Shown: positions 35,384 to 47,035, numbered from the stretch's first letter. The stretch: DNA of 64,000 bases from Mucor racemosus (GCA_027405735.1 JAPEHQ010000003.1:2294001-2358000); one strand, 5' to 3'. Numbers and translations are program-made. Notes: generated from the letters alone by a model not told the origin.

Positions 35384-36327
35384 ATGTTTCTTGAAAGAAA
35401 TAAAACTGCTTTGAGAATATTAGTATCTATTTTGATCCTTAATCTCATTATACCACCAATCATTCGAGCATGGAACTGGAGAGAAGGTTTAAAAACTCGA
35501 CTTGTTTGATCCACTTTCTTTTTATTAACGTGTCAAGGTATACAGATGAATTTCAGTTGTTCGAACTTGCAACTGATATGAATAGAAATCAAACAGACTT
35601 TTATAAATGGTTAAATATACAGGTATTCTTTATATAAATTTAAATGTAAATGTAAATGTATAGATTCAATTAAATGCTTTTTTCATTAGCCAACAGCAAA
35701 CACAATGGACATTGGAAAAGCACATCGACAACTTGTTTTGAAATTACAGTAAAGTATTTCCTCCCCTGATTTAACTAGCCATGATTATTAATTGCAAATA
35801 GTCCCGAGACATCAAATGAAATTGATGCCAAAGAAAAGTTTGAAATCACCAATCAAGTAGCATATATATTGAGATCACCTACTTTACGACCTTTATATGA
35901 TTCAATTTTAGAGAACAATGTCAAGATTCCAATGTGGAAAGGGTTCGCTTATGCATATCAGCGTCATAGACTGATTTGTATGGTCATTATTGGAATTGCT
36001 GCTATGGGCGTATTAGAGTACATCAAAGCATGGGATACGTATATGACTGAAAAATTGGCGTTTGATCAATTTATATCTAATGCAAAATTAATGGCGCAAA
36101 AGATATCAGATAAGCATGCAACTGCAAAAACTCACAGAAGCTTCATTGATTTAGGGAACCGAACTATTCGATGTGAAATTACATCTTCTAAAGAAATTTT
36201 CATCTTTAATGAAAAGAATGAAAAAGTGCCTTTATCATCATCAAATCTCTTGGAAAAGCCCAATATTTTGAATTCTGTTGTTTTGCGTATACCAATACAG
36301 TTTGTAAAGAAACATTTGTACAAATAA
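35384..36327 (+). CDS. ER membrane J-domain protein, Erj5/DNAJC1-like, with degenerate HPD motif
   Basis: Four exons (35384-35486, 35546-35622, 35690-35748, 35802-36327) give 254 residues. A signal peptide or anchor spans residues 8-30. The start WNWREDEFQLFELATDM and the following FYKWLNI are typical of fungal ER J-proteins of the Erj5 type. The J domain covers about residues 55-110, a second membrane segment lies at about 135-155 (ICMVIIGIAAMGVLEYI), and the tail is cytosolic or lumenal. At the exon 3/4 joint the reading is KLHPETSNE where relatives have HPDKNP, so the Asp needed to stimulate Hsp70 ATPase appears lost. Exon 1 joins to 35546 because the upstream AG gives a stop. Confidence 0.8.
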
Positions 36328-36429
36328 AAAAAGGTACACAAGAAAAAATTTAGTGTTACCATACAACCAAAATATATTATTTTCTCTTTGCTTTTTCCTT
36401 TTCCTTTTCCTTTTCTTTATACAAAAATA

Positions 36430-37268
36430 ATGTCTGATTTTGGTGATTTTAGCTCTTCTTCAAACGATCCTACTGCTGATTTTCTTGCCCGTGAAAGAGC
36501 TGTCTTGGGAGGAGATGCTGATATCTTTACAACGCTCGATGATAATACTTCTCCTACTTCTTTTACAGCCACACCTGACCTCGGTCGTTCCAGTGCTCAA
36601 AGTCAATACGGTATCATGTCGCCAAGCAGCGCTGTTTCCACTCCTGCAAACGATTATTCAGTTTTTGAATCCAGTTTTCCAGAAACCGAAAATTTAGAGA
36701 CATCCAAGGTAAATCAAAGTTAATGTGAGGTCAATAGCATTTCTAAACAAGTAAATGGAATAGGCTTTTCATAATGCCATGCTGCCTGAAGCAGAGCCAG
36801 ATGTAGTTAGGTAAAAGTTGATGTTTTTCATATTTGATTGATAGATATTCAATATTTGATATTGTATAGACAGTGGCGCGAAAATCAAAAGCAAGTAATT
36901 GCTAAAAGAGACGAAGAAGAAAATGCCAAGAAACATGAAGTTTTGAACAGAGCTCGAGAGGATATTGATAAATTCTATGAGGATTACAACGATAAAAAGC
37001 AGAAGGCTATCGAGGAAAACAGGTTTGACTAATGTCTTAACTATGAAACATTTCGTATATTAAATAGTGAATTAGAGAACGTGAAGATAAGTTTTTAAAG
37101 AGTCGTGAGGAATCCTCTGCTTCCACTAGTATTTGGACCAGTGTCTCCCGAGAATTTGATATTTCTAACGCTAAAGCAGCTTATCCTACAAGAGATGTTT
37201 CTAGAATGAAGGGCATTATTTTAGATCTTAGAAAAGATCAAAATGCTCCCGGTACAATCATTGCTTAA
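36430..37268 (+). CDS. Clathrin light chain
   Basis: Four exons (36430-36708, 36764-36810, 36870-37022, 37076-37268) give 223 residues. The N-terminus is acidic and disordered (DFGDFSSSSNDPTADFLARE). The central helix starts RQWRENQKQVIAKRDEEE and binds the clathrin heavy-chain leg; the C-terminus retains the conserved W-T-S-V-S-R-E-F and SRMKGIILDLRKD segments. The size agrees with yeast Clc1 (233). It regulates coat assembly in endocytosis and Golgi traffic. It sits 102 bp downstream of the J-domain gene in the same orientation. A TTTTCC repeat (36385-36410) precedes the start. Confidence 0.92.
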
Positions 37269-37391
37269 AAACCTGAAATAAACTCAATTTTCTTTTTTAC
37301 TAAACTTTTTCTCGTGAATACTTTCGTGTTTTTATATATATACATACGGTATATATATATATATTCTTCTTTTTGAACATAAATCGTGAAT

Positions 37392-38744
37392 ATGAATCAT
37401 GCTAGTCAGGCATTATTTCCGGCAGATATAAGCATAGATTACTTTCATCGTTTACAACGTTATTCAGCACTTTACAGAATCCTGTTAGCAGCTCCTTATT
37501 CAACAAAATTATTATATAAACAATGGTACAGAATTAATCTAAAGTTGGTGAATGAGTTGGATTTATCACTGATTGAAGAACAAAAAAAGAACTGTTGGTT
37601 AGAAGTAGGATGTCAATTACTAGTAGAAAAAAACAAAAAGATCGTTCCATGTACAGATTCTTCAATTGTATGTCGCCCATTAAAGCATGATGAATGGGAT
37701 TCCACAACTGCATCTGATATTGCCGGGTTCCAGAACGATGCTTTAGGTGATTTCGAGTTTATGGTATCATTACATGATGAAAGTTATGTCAGCCCATCAA
37801 CTGAAAACTCAAAACATTATATTCAAATATACCCAAAAGCACAAAAGCGACCATCGATCATGGCATTTCAGCTGATGATTGGTCCAATATCAATTACAGA
37901 ATCATTAATGCACTATGTAACACCACCACCAAATTATACATTAGAGAATAAATGGAAAGAACCAAACACTTCAAGCGCTATATTTCATGGATATCGATTA
38001 CAAGACAGCTCTTATTTAGTTATTCGAGAAGATTGGAACTTGGGCACACCTGGTAAAATGTGGGATTCTGCGTTAGTTTTGTCACAAATGATAACAGACA
38101 AGATCAGCCAAGATCCTGATTATTTTCAAGGCAATCGCTTGATAGATTTAAGCGCAGGGTAATTGAAATATCCAATAATGTGAAATATTACTAACATGGA
38201 GAGTAGAACTGGATGTCTTGGTTTATTGATTGCAGCTTTATACAAAAATATTTACATAGATCACCAACAAAACATGCCTCTAATTACATTGACTGATTTA
38301 CCAGAAGCATTGGATTTAATACATAAAAATCGCTCGTATAATCATTTAGAGTGTTATACTAATGTTGAGTCGCTCGAATGGGGGAATCATGAAGATTTAC
38401 AGAATTTGTTGTTGGGAGGGCCAATACATACAGTGATTGCCTCAGATGTCTTGTATAGGCCTGCAAGCTTTCCAAGTTTAGTGCAAACGTTAGTTTGGCT
38501 GAGTGATGAAAACAAATCTCAAACTGAAATATATGTAGGATATAAGCGACGAGGATTGGCTTCGTGTGATGAACAGAAATTCTTTGATTTATGTGCTGAA
38601 AGCTTTAACATCATTACATTATCTGTGTCGTCTGTGATTAAGGAAAAAAAGAGGAATCATCTTGAAGGTTGGATCTTGAATAATCTTGATGATGATATTT
38701 ATAAAGATACAGGCGTGAACATTTATCAGCTTGTTCGTAAATGA
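37392..38744 (+). CDS. Family-16 SAM-dependent protein methyltransferase (METTL21-like)
   Basis: Two exons (37392-38158 and 38207-38744) give 434 residues. The N-terminal ~200 residues are specific to this protein. The methyltransferase core starts with a WDSALVLSQ segment, motif I LSAGTGCLGL at about 252-261 (completed by splicing), an acidic motif (ITLTDLPEALDL), and the family-16 signature ASDVLYRPASF. Family members methylate lysines in elongation factors, chaperones or ribosomal proteins; the target is unknown here. A GTG six bases upstream extends the frame, but the ATG at 37392 is the natural start. Repeat block X' begins about 160 bp after its stop. Confidence 0.82.
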
Positions 38745-38904
38745 TATTTATCAGAAATATAAAATATCTTTCCTTATATTCATACATATATATTTATTCG
38801 TATACCTTAATAATAATATCATCAAATTAATATGCACATCTCTTTATAATATTGTAATGTAATTTTTGTATATACATATAAGCACTTTTTGGAATCAAAA
38901 TATC

Positions 38905-39320
38905 TTGTATACCACTACCAACTATTAAAGGCACACCACAATCATTACTTGTTAATTGATTTTACTAATAAATCAATTTTCATAGGATAAAAGTAAGGCG
39001 TTGTTTTATCAAGTGCAATGTTGGCGTTCAATGTATTTCAGTTAAATTGAACAGATAGAGATATGGTTCATACAGAGATCTATGAATGTGTGAGAGAGTT
39101 CCGATCTATGAACACAAAAAAATGATTCAAATTATGATGCTTCGTCGACCTGTACAAGATTTTTTTGCGGTGATATCTGGTGGCTCAAGTGTAATTTAGG
39201 AATTTGATTGTCAAATGTATTGAATCAAGACGAAGTTTGTTGATTGATATAACGGATAATAAATATAATGCCATTTAATGAATGGGTGATGTATAAAGCA
39301 AAGCTTACTTTTGGATAATA
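38905..39320. repeat. Repeat block X' (inverted copy of 17160-17930)
   Basis: This is the reverse complement of the A-spacer block, sharing CTTCGTCGACCTGTACAAGA (about 39140) and TAATTGATTTTACTAATAAA (about 38955). It lacks the 292-bp insertion found in the other copy. It abuts the outer terminus of repeat B at 39323. Confidence 0.7.
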
Positions 39321-40837
39321 TCATTACAGCCGAACTGTGCTGCACAAGATGATTTCGTTGTGCCCAGATGGACTGCATACTATAGCCTGAGCTGTTATGC
39401 TTACTGAATATGGCTAAAAAGATAACAAGATGCAAATGGGCACAGCAAAAGAAACTGCACGTGAGCACAAAGCTAAGCTTGTATGTGCAGAATTATAGAT
39501 TATATGTAGACGATACAGTTTAATACGTTGTTGATGTAGAGCAATACATGCAAGAACCAATATATTTATGATTATCATCATTTGTAAATACGTTTATAGC
39601 TATAATGTTTCCTTCGATTTGATCTGGTAATAATCAAGAAATACGTCCTACAATGCAGTAGTAAATAATGATGTTTAATCTTAGAATGCAGTTAAATAAA
39701 AATATCAGTCCCTTATGTTAGCATTGCGTATTCAGATAAAAAAAAGAGTAATACCAGCTTGATAATAGTCTGATATGCCTTATCAAATGATGAGTATATC
39801 CTTAGAATATGAAAACAAAAAGAGAGAAACAACACAGGTAGAAAAGGATTTTCAAGGCTTTACATTATTTAGCGCAATTAAAATCCTGCTAAATTGCTCA
39901 TTTCAGTCAATGTAAAAGCAGCATTATTACAGCGCATAGATCATAAACTAAACAAAAAAATAGACAATATCTGCTGGTATCGTAGAAACATACATTTTTT
40001 ATCAGAAAAAGTGTCTGTCGTATCATACATTCATTACCAAATTGCAAAGGCGAGCCCGTAGAGCAACGCCGTAATTGAGTATAGCAAGATTGAATTGTTA
40101 AGTCTCTTATACTATGGTATTATCTAAGTTTTAAATAAAAAAGCGCTTCTTTTTTTTTAACTTTTTTTATATTTAACCACGTACAGTCTGAAAATTCAGT
40201 TTTTGTAGCGGACATTTTCGGGATTCATTTTATCCTTACCAACACTCATGATTTTGATCAAAAAACAGAAAAATCAAATTTTGATACCAAAATCACCGTT
40301 TAAATGTACTACATTATGAGAGAAAATTGTAGCTATAGCTAATACACATTTTATAAAAGCTTAACATTAAATGTTAAGTAATGAAACTTTGTACTTTTGT
40401 CCCAAAAACGCTTTTTTGGTTAAAGGATTTTCATGCAGTATTTTGCAATAAAAATGTTTGTTATTTTTTATTGAGCAGATAGAGCTCTAAATATAGTATA
40501 TGTGTATATTTTTTGTTTTCACAATTGGTAGTATAATTAGCTTTAGATTTGCAAAGTCAGAAAAAAAAAATTTCAAAAATGTCAAAATTGATGATCTGGA
40601 CAAAAATAATTTTCTAAATTAATATTCCGCTTATAAGCCTTGTAAGTCTTAAAAATAAGAGATTTTATAATACTTGAGAACTTTTTCAAGAATTTACGAT
40701 GCTGTACCCACTTGATTCAAGCTTATTAGTATAAATAGTTATACATGTTAATATCGTGTGGTAGTTTATTTGATGATAATATAGACTTACTTTATAATTA
40801 TTGTGTTAGAGGTGATTTACGTTGAGTTTAGTCATAC

Positions 40838-41047
40838 CTCTCCAATATCATAAACATAAGTATAAACATGGCCATCACTGGAATCAATTGCCGCCTTTTT
40901 ACCCTCTTTGTCCCAAGTCAATTTATTCAATGTTTTACCAGAACCGACTTAAGTACTTACAAATGCTTCCTCCGTATTTGCATTCAAATTCCATAAATTA
41001 AATTGACTGGTTCTATCTACAGTAGTATCAAACGTATCGTCAGCCCG
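40838..41047 (-). pseudogene. Captured dynein intermediate chain WD fragment, copy 3
   Basis: On the minus strand the frame encodes VDRTSQFNLWNLNANTEEAF, then a stop (AGTACTTAAG), then VGSGKTLNKLTWDKEGKKAA and DSSDGHVYTYVYDIGE before a GT donor-like edge. It is identical in layout to copy 4 in the other arm. Exon-like flanks with AG and GT remnants suggest capture at the DNA level. Confidence 0.75.
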
Positions 41048-41611
41048 CCTTATGATAAATATCAATCTAAAATCAGAAGCATTCCATTGTCATTGCTATA
41101 AGCTATGAAAAGCTTGATTGTTAATAATACAGCAATTAAATAAGAAACAAGATGATACTAATAATAGCATATGGTGAGTATTTAACATCTAAGTAAGTTT
41201 GATGAAGCATGCCTTTAAACCCTTTTAAAATTCTGAGGCAAACACAAGGCCTTGGTCCTGTAATTTCTATCTACCAAAATAACGTTGCGATTTCTAATAC
41301 ACAATGAATCCGCCTTTTATCAACCTTGACCTCAATGTACATTGCTGGGTATTAGATTTTTACCAGCTGTATTTTCTCTAATTCATTAGTATTCAGTCAT
41401 ATTGAACGATGATTTGTAACAATGCCAAAAAAAAAGAATAAACGCTTCATGAGCTTTCTGCACGCATATCAAATTATGTGATTTAGTAGCAATGATTGCA
41501 CTTAATTAAGCTTTTTGAAGAACCTATTGATGTTAATTAGAATAATTAATACTTCACGACGGCCAAACTATGTCTCCCATGGGTAAAATAATCTACATAG
41601 ATGGACATAAT

Positions 41612-42006
41612 TGATATATCAAAAGTTTACCCAGATGTAGAAATCCAGGAACAACTATTAAAATCCTACATGGCACGACATTTAGTAACTCATACTAAAT
41701 GTCGTACATAACCACTAGTATTAATAGCGACTATCAGAAACATTCAGGAACACTTCTTGGCAACAATGAAACATAAGCAATCCTACATCGTATCCAAAGG
41801 ATACAATTACAGATTCCCAATTTCACAAATTCCATTGTATATGATTTGTTCCCAAATCATATCAATTACCTCAATACCCGGCAATTCATTAATAATATTA
41901 ATAATCATATAACTATCTAAAAAACATATAAATATAAAGCATCAATGAATTAACAAAGTATATCTTTTAGCAGAGTATTTTTATATTAGTATCTTTTGTT
42001 ATAACA
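41612..42006. mobile_element. LTR-like insertion, ~395 bp, in the spacer of repeat B
   Basis: Relative to the homologous stretch in repeat A (18320-18370, CAGATGGGCAGAATAAAA) the B copy is split by about 400 bp. The insert starts TGATATATC and ends GTTATAACA. Flanking pentamers are ATAAT (41607-41611) and AGAAT (42007-42011), a duplication with one mismatch. An internal hairpin (CATTTAGTAACTCATACTAAATG-type, about 41677) is visible. It is probably a solo LTR of a different family from those at 18943 and 45194. Confidence 0.5.
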
Positions 42007-43624
42007 AGAATAAAATGTTTATGCAGATCAGACAGCCCAGATTACCAGAGCAATGAGATCAAGGTTTTTTAGTCAATTTACTAAAGTATGAGAGTTATTG
42101 GGAAAATAGATCTTATTTTTATAAAGGGAGAAGTAATAAAGAGACTAGTAGTGATTCAATCACAGAGAACGTAGGGTCTTTATTGTCAAATGAAAAGGGA
42201 AACAAGGAGTATTAGGTCTTGGTTCCTGAAGATATTTATACTACAATTTCTATTAAGTGTCAGTTCTAATAGGAATTGAAACTAAATAAAATTGAAATGT
42301 CAAAAGAGTCTATATAAATAATCTTGCCAGAATATTACACTTTTATTAACAATATATCCTTTGGATGTATTTATATACATTAATTATAATAACTATTACT
42401 AGGGTTTTACTATCTAAGAATATGATGTAAGTCAATGATCCGCATTGATTTACTGTAACACTAATTATAGACTGTGACCTTAGATGTGAGACCTAGGATG
42501 AGTACTGACATAACAAAAAGGGCAAAAACCGACAAAGTATATCAATCATAATATAATTAATAACGAAGATAATTTGAACGGTTTAAAGCAAATGTGAATT
42601 ACTCTGAATCAACAAAATTGCCTTATTGACGAGATATGTCAATTTGAAATCCGGGGTTTGAAAGAGTTCTGCCCATGTTCTTCTTTCGGATGCCAAATGT
42701 AAGCAACAACAACCTGTTTGGCAACATTAAAATTATTTATCCCTTTGTAAATTTCTGTTTGTAACACACAAAATTGAATGATTTTGAATTATTTTTTCTT
42801 TTTCTTCCCCCTCTTTCCTTAGCTCTTTTATTTATGTGTAGAACTACAACAAAAAGACCAATATTTTTTATAAACTGAAATCAAGTAGCAGGTACAGGAG
42901 GTACATGTTTTTCTATTGTTTATTTGGGAACGAATTATTAAGTGCCAATGCTAGGGCACGCTATAGTTTTTTTTTCGAACAAAAAAAGCATCCAAGACGT
43001 AGTCATTTTGTTCCATTATATACGTTATAATTAATGTATTTTGGTCGAAATTCGATATCTAATAACATCAAAATTGGCAAATCTAAATGTTTAAAGCAAA
43101 GCTTACTTTTAAATAAAAGTACTAATTATTCTAATTAACATCAATAGGTTCTTCAAAAAGCTTAATTAAGTGCAATCATTGCTACTAAATCACATAATTT
43201 GATATGCGTGCAGAAAGCTCATGAAGCGTTTATTCTTTTTTTTTTGGCATTGTTACAAATCATCGTTCAATATGACTGAATACTAATGAATTAGAGAAAA
43301 TACAGCTGGTAAAAATCTAATACCCAGCAATGTACATTGAGGTCAAGGTTGATAAAAGGCGGATTCATTGTGTATTAGAAATCGCAACGTTATTTTGGTA
43401 GATAGAAATTACAGGACCAAGGCCTTGTGTTTGCCTCAGAATTTTAAAAGGGTTTAAAGGCATGCTTCATCAAACTTACTTAGATGTTAAATACTCACCA
43501 TATGCTATTATTAGTATCATCTTGTTTCTTATTTAATTGCTGTATTATTAACAATCAAGCTTTTCATAGCTTATAGCAATGACAATGGAATGCTTCTGAT
43601 TTTAGATTGATATTTATCATAAGG

Positions 43625-43836
43625 CGGGCTGACGATACGTTTGATACTACTGTAGATAGAACCAGTCAATTTAATTTATGGAATTTGAATGCAAATACGG
43701 AGGAAGCATTTGTAAGTACTTAAGTCGGTTCTGGTAAAACATTGAATAAATTGACTTGGGACAAAGAGGGTAAAAAGGCGGCAATTGATTCCAGTGATGG
43801 CCATGTTTATACTTATGTTTATGATATTGGAGAGGT
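43625..43836 (+). pseudogene. Captured dynein intermediate chain WD fragment, copy 4
   Basis: This is the plus-strand mirror of copy 3. After CATAAG it encodes ADDTFDTTVDRTSQFNLWNL and continues through NANTEEAF, stop, then GSGKTLNKLTWDKEGKKAAI and a final YDIGE followed by GT. The WDKEGKKAA segment, missing from A and C copies, is intact here. Confidence 0.75.
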
Positions 43837-45193
43837 ATGACTAAACTCAACGTAAATCACCTCTAACACAATAATTATAAAGTAAGTCTATATTATCATC
43901 AAATAAACTACCACACGATATTAACATGTATAACTATTTATACTAATAAGCTTGAATCAAGTGGGTACAGCATCGTAAATTCTTGAAAAAGTTCTCAAGT
44001 ATTATAAAATCTCTTATTTTTAAGACTTACAAGGCTTATAAGCGGAATATTAATTTAGAAAATTATTTTTGTCCAGATCATCAATTTTGACATTTTTGAA
44101 ATTTTTTTTTTCTGACTTTGCAAATCTAAAGCTAATTATACTACCAATTGTGAAAACAAAAAATATACACATATACTATATTTAGAGCTCTATCTGCTCA
44201 ATAAAAAATAACAAACATTTTTATTGCAAAATACTGCATGAAAATCCTTTAACCAAAAAAGCGTTTTTGGGACAAAAGTACAAAGTTTCATTACTTAACA
44301 TTTAATGTTAAGCTTTTATAAAATGTGTATTAGCTATAGCTACAATTTTCTCTCATAATGTAGTACATTTAAACGGTGATTTTGGTATCAAAATTTGATT
44401 TTTCTGTTTTTTGATCAAAATCATGAGTGTTGGTAAGGATAAAATGAATCCCGAAAATGTCCGCTACAAAAACTGAATTTTCAGACTGTACGTGGTTAAA
44501 TATAAAAAAAGTTAAAAAAAAAGAAGCGCTTTTTTATTTAAAACTTAGATAATACCATAGTATAAGAGACTTAACAATTCAATCTTGCTATACTCAATTA
44601 CGGCGTTGCTCTACGGGCTCGCCTTTGCAATTTGGTAATGAATGTATGATACGACAGACACTTTTTCTGATAAAAAATGTATGTTTCTACGATACCAGCA
44701 GATATTGTCTATTTTTTTGTTTAGTTTATGATCTATGCGCTGTAATAATGCTGCTTTTACATTGACTGAAATGAGCAATTTAGCAGGATTTTAATTGCGC
44801 TAAATAATGTAAAGCCTTGAAAATCCTTTTCTACCTGTGTTGTTTCTCTCTTTTTGTTTTCATATTCTAAGGATATACTCATCATTTGATAAGGCATATC
44901 AGACTATTATCAAGCTGGTATTACTCTTTTTTTTATCTGAATACGCAATGCTAACATAAGGGACTGATATTTTTATTTAACTGCATTCTAAGATTAAACA
45001 TCATTATTTACTACTGCATTGTAGGACGTATTTCTTGATTATTACCAGATCAAATCGAAGGAAACATTATAGCTATAAACGTATTTACAAATGATGATAA
45101 TCATAAATATATTGGTTCTTGCATGTATTGCTCTACATCAACAACGTATTGAATTGTATTGTCTATAATCTATATCAATAAAAGCAACAAATG

Positions 45194-45549
45194 TGTTACG
45201 CCAGGAGATTATATCAATCCCAACGCTAAGATATGTACTAAATTATTTAATAAAAATAAAGGAAAACTGTTATAAAATGAAAGAGCACACTAAAACTAAA
45301 GAACTTTGTTATAAGATCGAAACATCTTCTTTTATATTCACATTCTCTAATTATATGACTATTTTAAATGAGTCTATTTATAAATATAAATACAGTATAT
45401 CCAATCAAGTCTAGGTGAGACACACTAGTTCCACATTCTTGTATAAACGGAGCTTCATAACATAATACAAAGCAATGTAGGTCTTAACATATCAAACTGT
45501 GTTGTAATCGTAACCAAGAAGGAATGCACCCAGATCTGTGGATGCAACA
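45194..45549. mobile_element. Solo LTR, 356 bp, with AAATG target duplication
   Basis: The insertion starts TGTTACGCC and ends GATGCAACA (TG...CA, ends TGTTAC/GCAACA nearly inverted). AAATG flanks it at 45189-45193 and 45550-45554. Repeats A (about 20838) and C (about 50135) have the unbroken site. A TATA-like TATAAATATAAATA lies at about 45378-45395. A frame of 73 codons inside has no motif. It interrupts the distal part of repeat B's right arm. Confidence 0.8.
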
Positions 45550-45639
45550 AAATGTAATTTAAAAACCCATTCCAGTAAAAAATACAATGGAATATTGAGA
45601 GCGGTACGATGCTCATGTACAAACCAATTTGTGCCCATT

Positions 45640-45870
45640 CGATCAGTTTATTATTATGCTCACGGCCAGATTTTATTATTATGCACAAATAGAAATAATG
45701 GTATGCTTATGGGCAATTCTATTATTATGCATACATGGGATTAATGTTATGCGCACGGACAGAATCTATAATTCTGTACATACAGACTTTTCGTTATGCT
45801 TGTGTACAGTTTCTTTTGTTGTGCCCATGTGCAGCATCTTGTTATCTTTTTAGCCATTATTCAGTGGGCG
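45640..45870. repeat. Subterminal degenerate motif cluster of repeat B
   Basis: Related words recur about every 25-30 bp: TTATTATGCTCACGGCCAGA, TTATTATGCACAAATAGA, TATGCTTATGGGCA, TTATTATGCATACATGGG, TATGCGCACGGACAGA, CTGTACATACAGAC, TATGCTTGTGTACAG and TGTGCCCATGTGCAG. Shorter versions occur inside the left end (39340-39490). Clustered subterminal motifs are typical of transposase-binding regions of CACTA-type elements. Confidence 0.6.
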
Positions 45871-45954
45871 CAACAACTCATCAGGTCATAGTGTGCAGCC
45901 CACCTAGGCACAGCAAAATCATCTTGTGCAGCACAGGTCGGCCGTGGTGCTTTT

Positions 45955-46850
45955 ATGTATAAATCCTTTAAATTTGTAATTTTATGGACTCTTTTTGAGT
46001 CCGGTTGTATTATCTTATACTTTCCAAGTTCAATCCGTTATTAGGATAATAATGTTGTAGGTTGTATTTATTATGCTTTACTTAAAATAAGCCTTTGAAG
46101 AATTAATAGCAGTAATACAGCCGAAACTTAATTTTTGTATGAAATTTCAATACCTGCATCTTATAGCTGCTTAGAATATTTAAACAGCCGCTCCCGGGCT
46201 GCCCGGTAATTTTTTCTAGAGATTTAAAGCTTGTAAATATCATTAAGTAGCCGCTTCCGGAGATTTTTCGGCTTTTTTGGAAGAGTAACCATTGGCAGGA
46301 ATATAAATCATATAATATATTGTATGCCACCAAGTAACATATGCCATCTCCTTCTACAGTATCAATACATCTTACAATTTATTGATTACGAGATTTATTG
46401 AAATGCAAACTCTTGATACTGGACATAAAAGACCCCTAGCGTACTAAGTTCACCCAGCGATTACCAATGACACTTGGATGTAAATTATAACACCATATTA
46501 TTTTATCCCAGCGGTTAATCAATCAAGTAGCAATCAAATCGACATTCAAGCATATTTAGCGCAGCATTGAAACAAGACAACAGACAACTCACAAGTTCTG
46601 CAAGAACGGTTAAATTATGATTGATTCATTTAAATCCATAGATCACTATCAAACAGATCTAATGGTTGAATAGTGCCTTAAATTACATCTCAGGGTCTCA
46701 ATGTCAAATCAATATAAAAGGCCATACTTTCTATCTAAATGAACGATACCTTGTTTTTATTATATAGGTAAATAACTGATTCATTACTCATTTTTTTTAA
46801 TTGTATTTTTTTTAAGTATTATTCATCAAGCCTAAAAATATACCACAAGG
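45955..46850. other. Sequence between repeat B and fragment D, no gene
   Basis: Only short frames occur. A small GC-richer island with CAGCCGCTCCCGGGCTGCCC at about 46181-46200, partly echoed by GTAGCCGCTTCCGGAG at about 46246, stands out against the AT-rich background. I see no known feature. Confidence 0.4.
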
Positions 46851-46852
46851 CT

Positions 46853-47035
46853 AAACCTTTTGCAATTCTGTGGATCAGTGCTAGAAGTACTTGCCATTGC
46901 AACGGGAGGTCATTTGGATTCATATTTGTTGAGAAGAACTGCTAGGCTTGCTGATCTTAGTAGATGTAAGTAGCAGGTAACCAACTTGTTGCTCAAACTG
47001 GCTGAACGTACAATGACCCATGGATGCTGGTAGTA
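46853..47035. repeat. Repeat fragment D (juxtaposed distal pieces)
   Basis: Positions 46853-46970 are the reverse complement of about 21180-21280 and contain TGCCATTGCAACGGGAGGTC. Positions 46977-47030 match 20907-20960 directly (CAGGTAAYCAAMTTGTTGYT). The two pieces lie apart and in another order near repeat A, so this fragment is a rearranged end of the same family. Confidence 0.6.

Larger units (their letters stand above)
39323..45950. mobile_element. Repeat B: large foldback element with ~2-kb inverted arms
   Basis: The left arm (about 39500-41554) and right arm (43118-45170) are near-perfect reverse complements: paired coordinates sum to 84672 at 40052/44620 and at 41521/43151, so almost no indels have occurred across 1.5 kb. 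Outer ends are also inverted: ACAGCCGAACTGTGCTGCAC at 39326 against the complement near 45940, but the right side is longer by a nested LTR and a subterminal motif cluster. Arms carry a dynein-like fragment each. The spacer (41555-43117) holds another terminus copy (CACGACGGCCAAACTATG) and LTR-like insertions. No open frame above 80 codons exists, so it is non-autonomous. CACTA-like affiliation is inferred from the ends. Confidence 0.8.

Noticed and set aside
45640..45870. Regularly spaced motifs as a possible CRISPR array
   Set aside because: The repeats are degenerate and of varying length, spacers are not unique and the DNA is eukaryotic; they fit subterminal transposon motifs.
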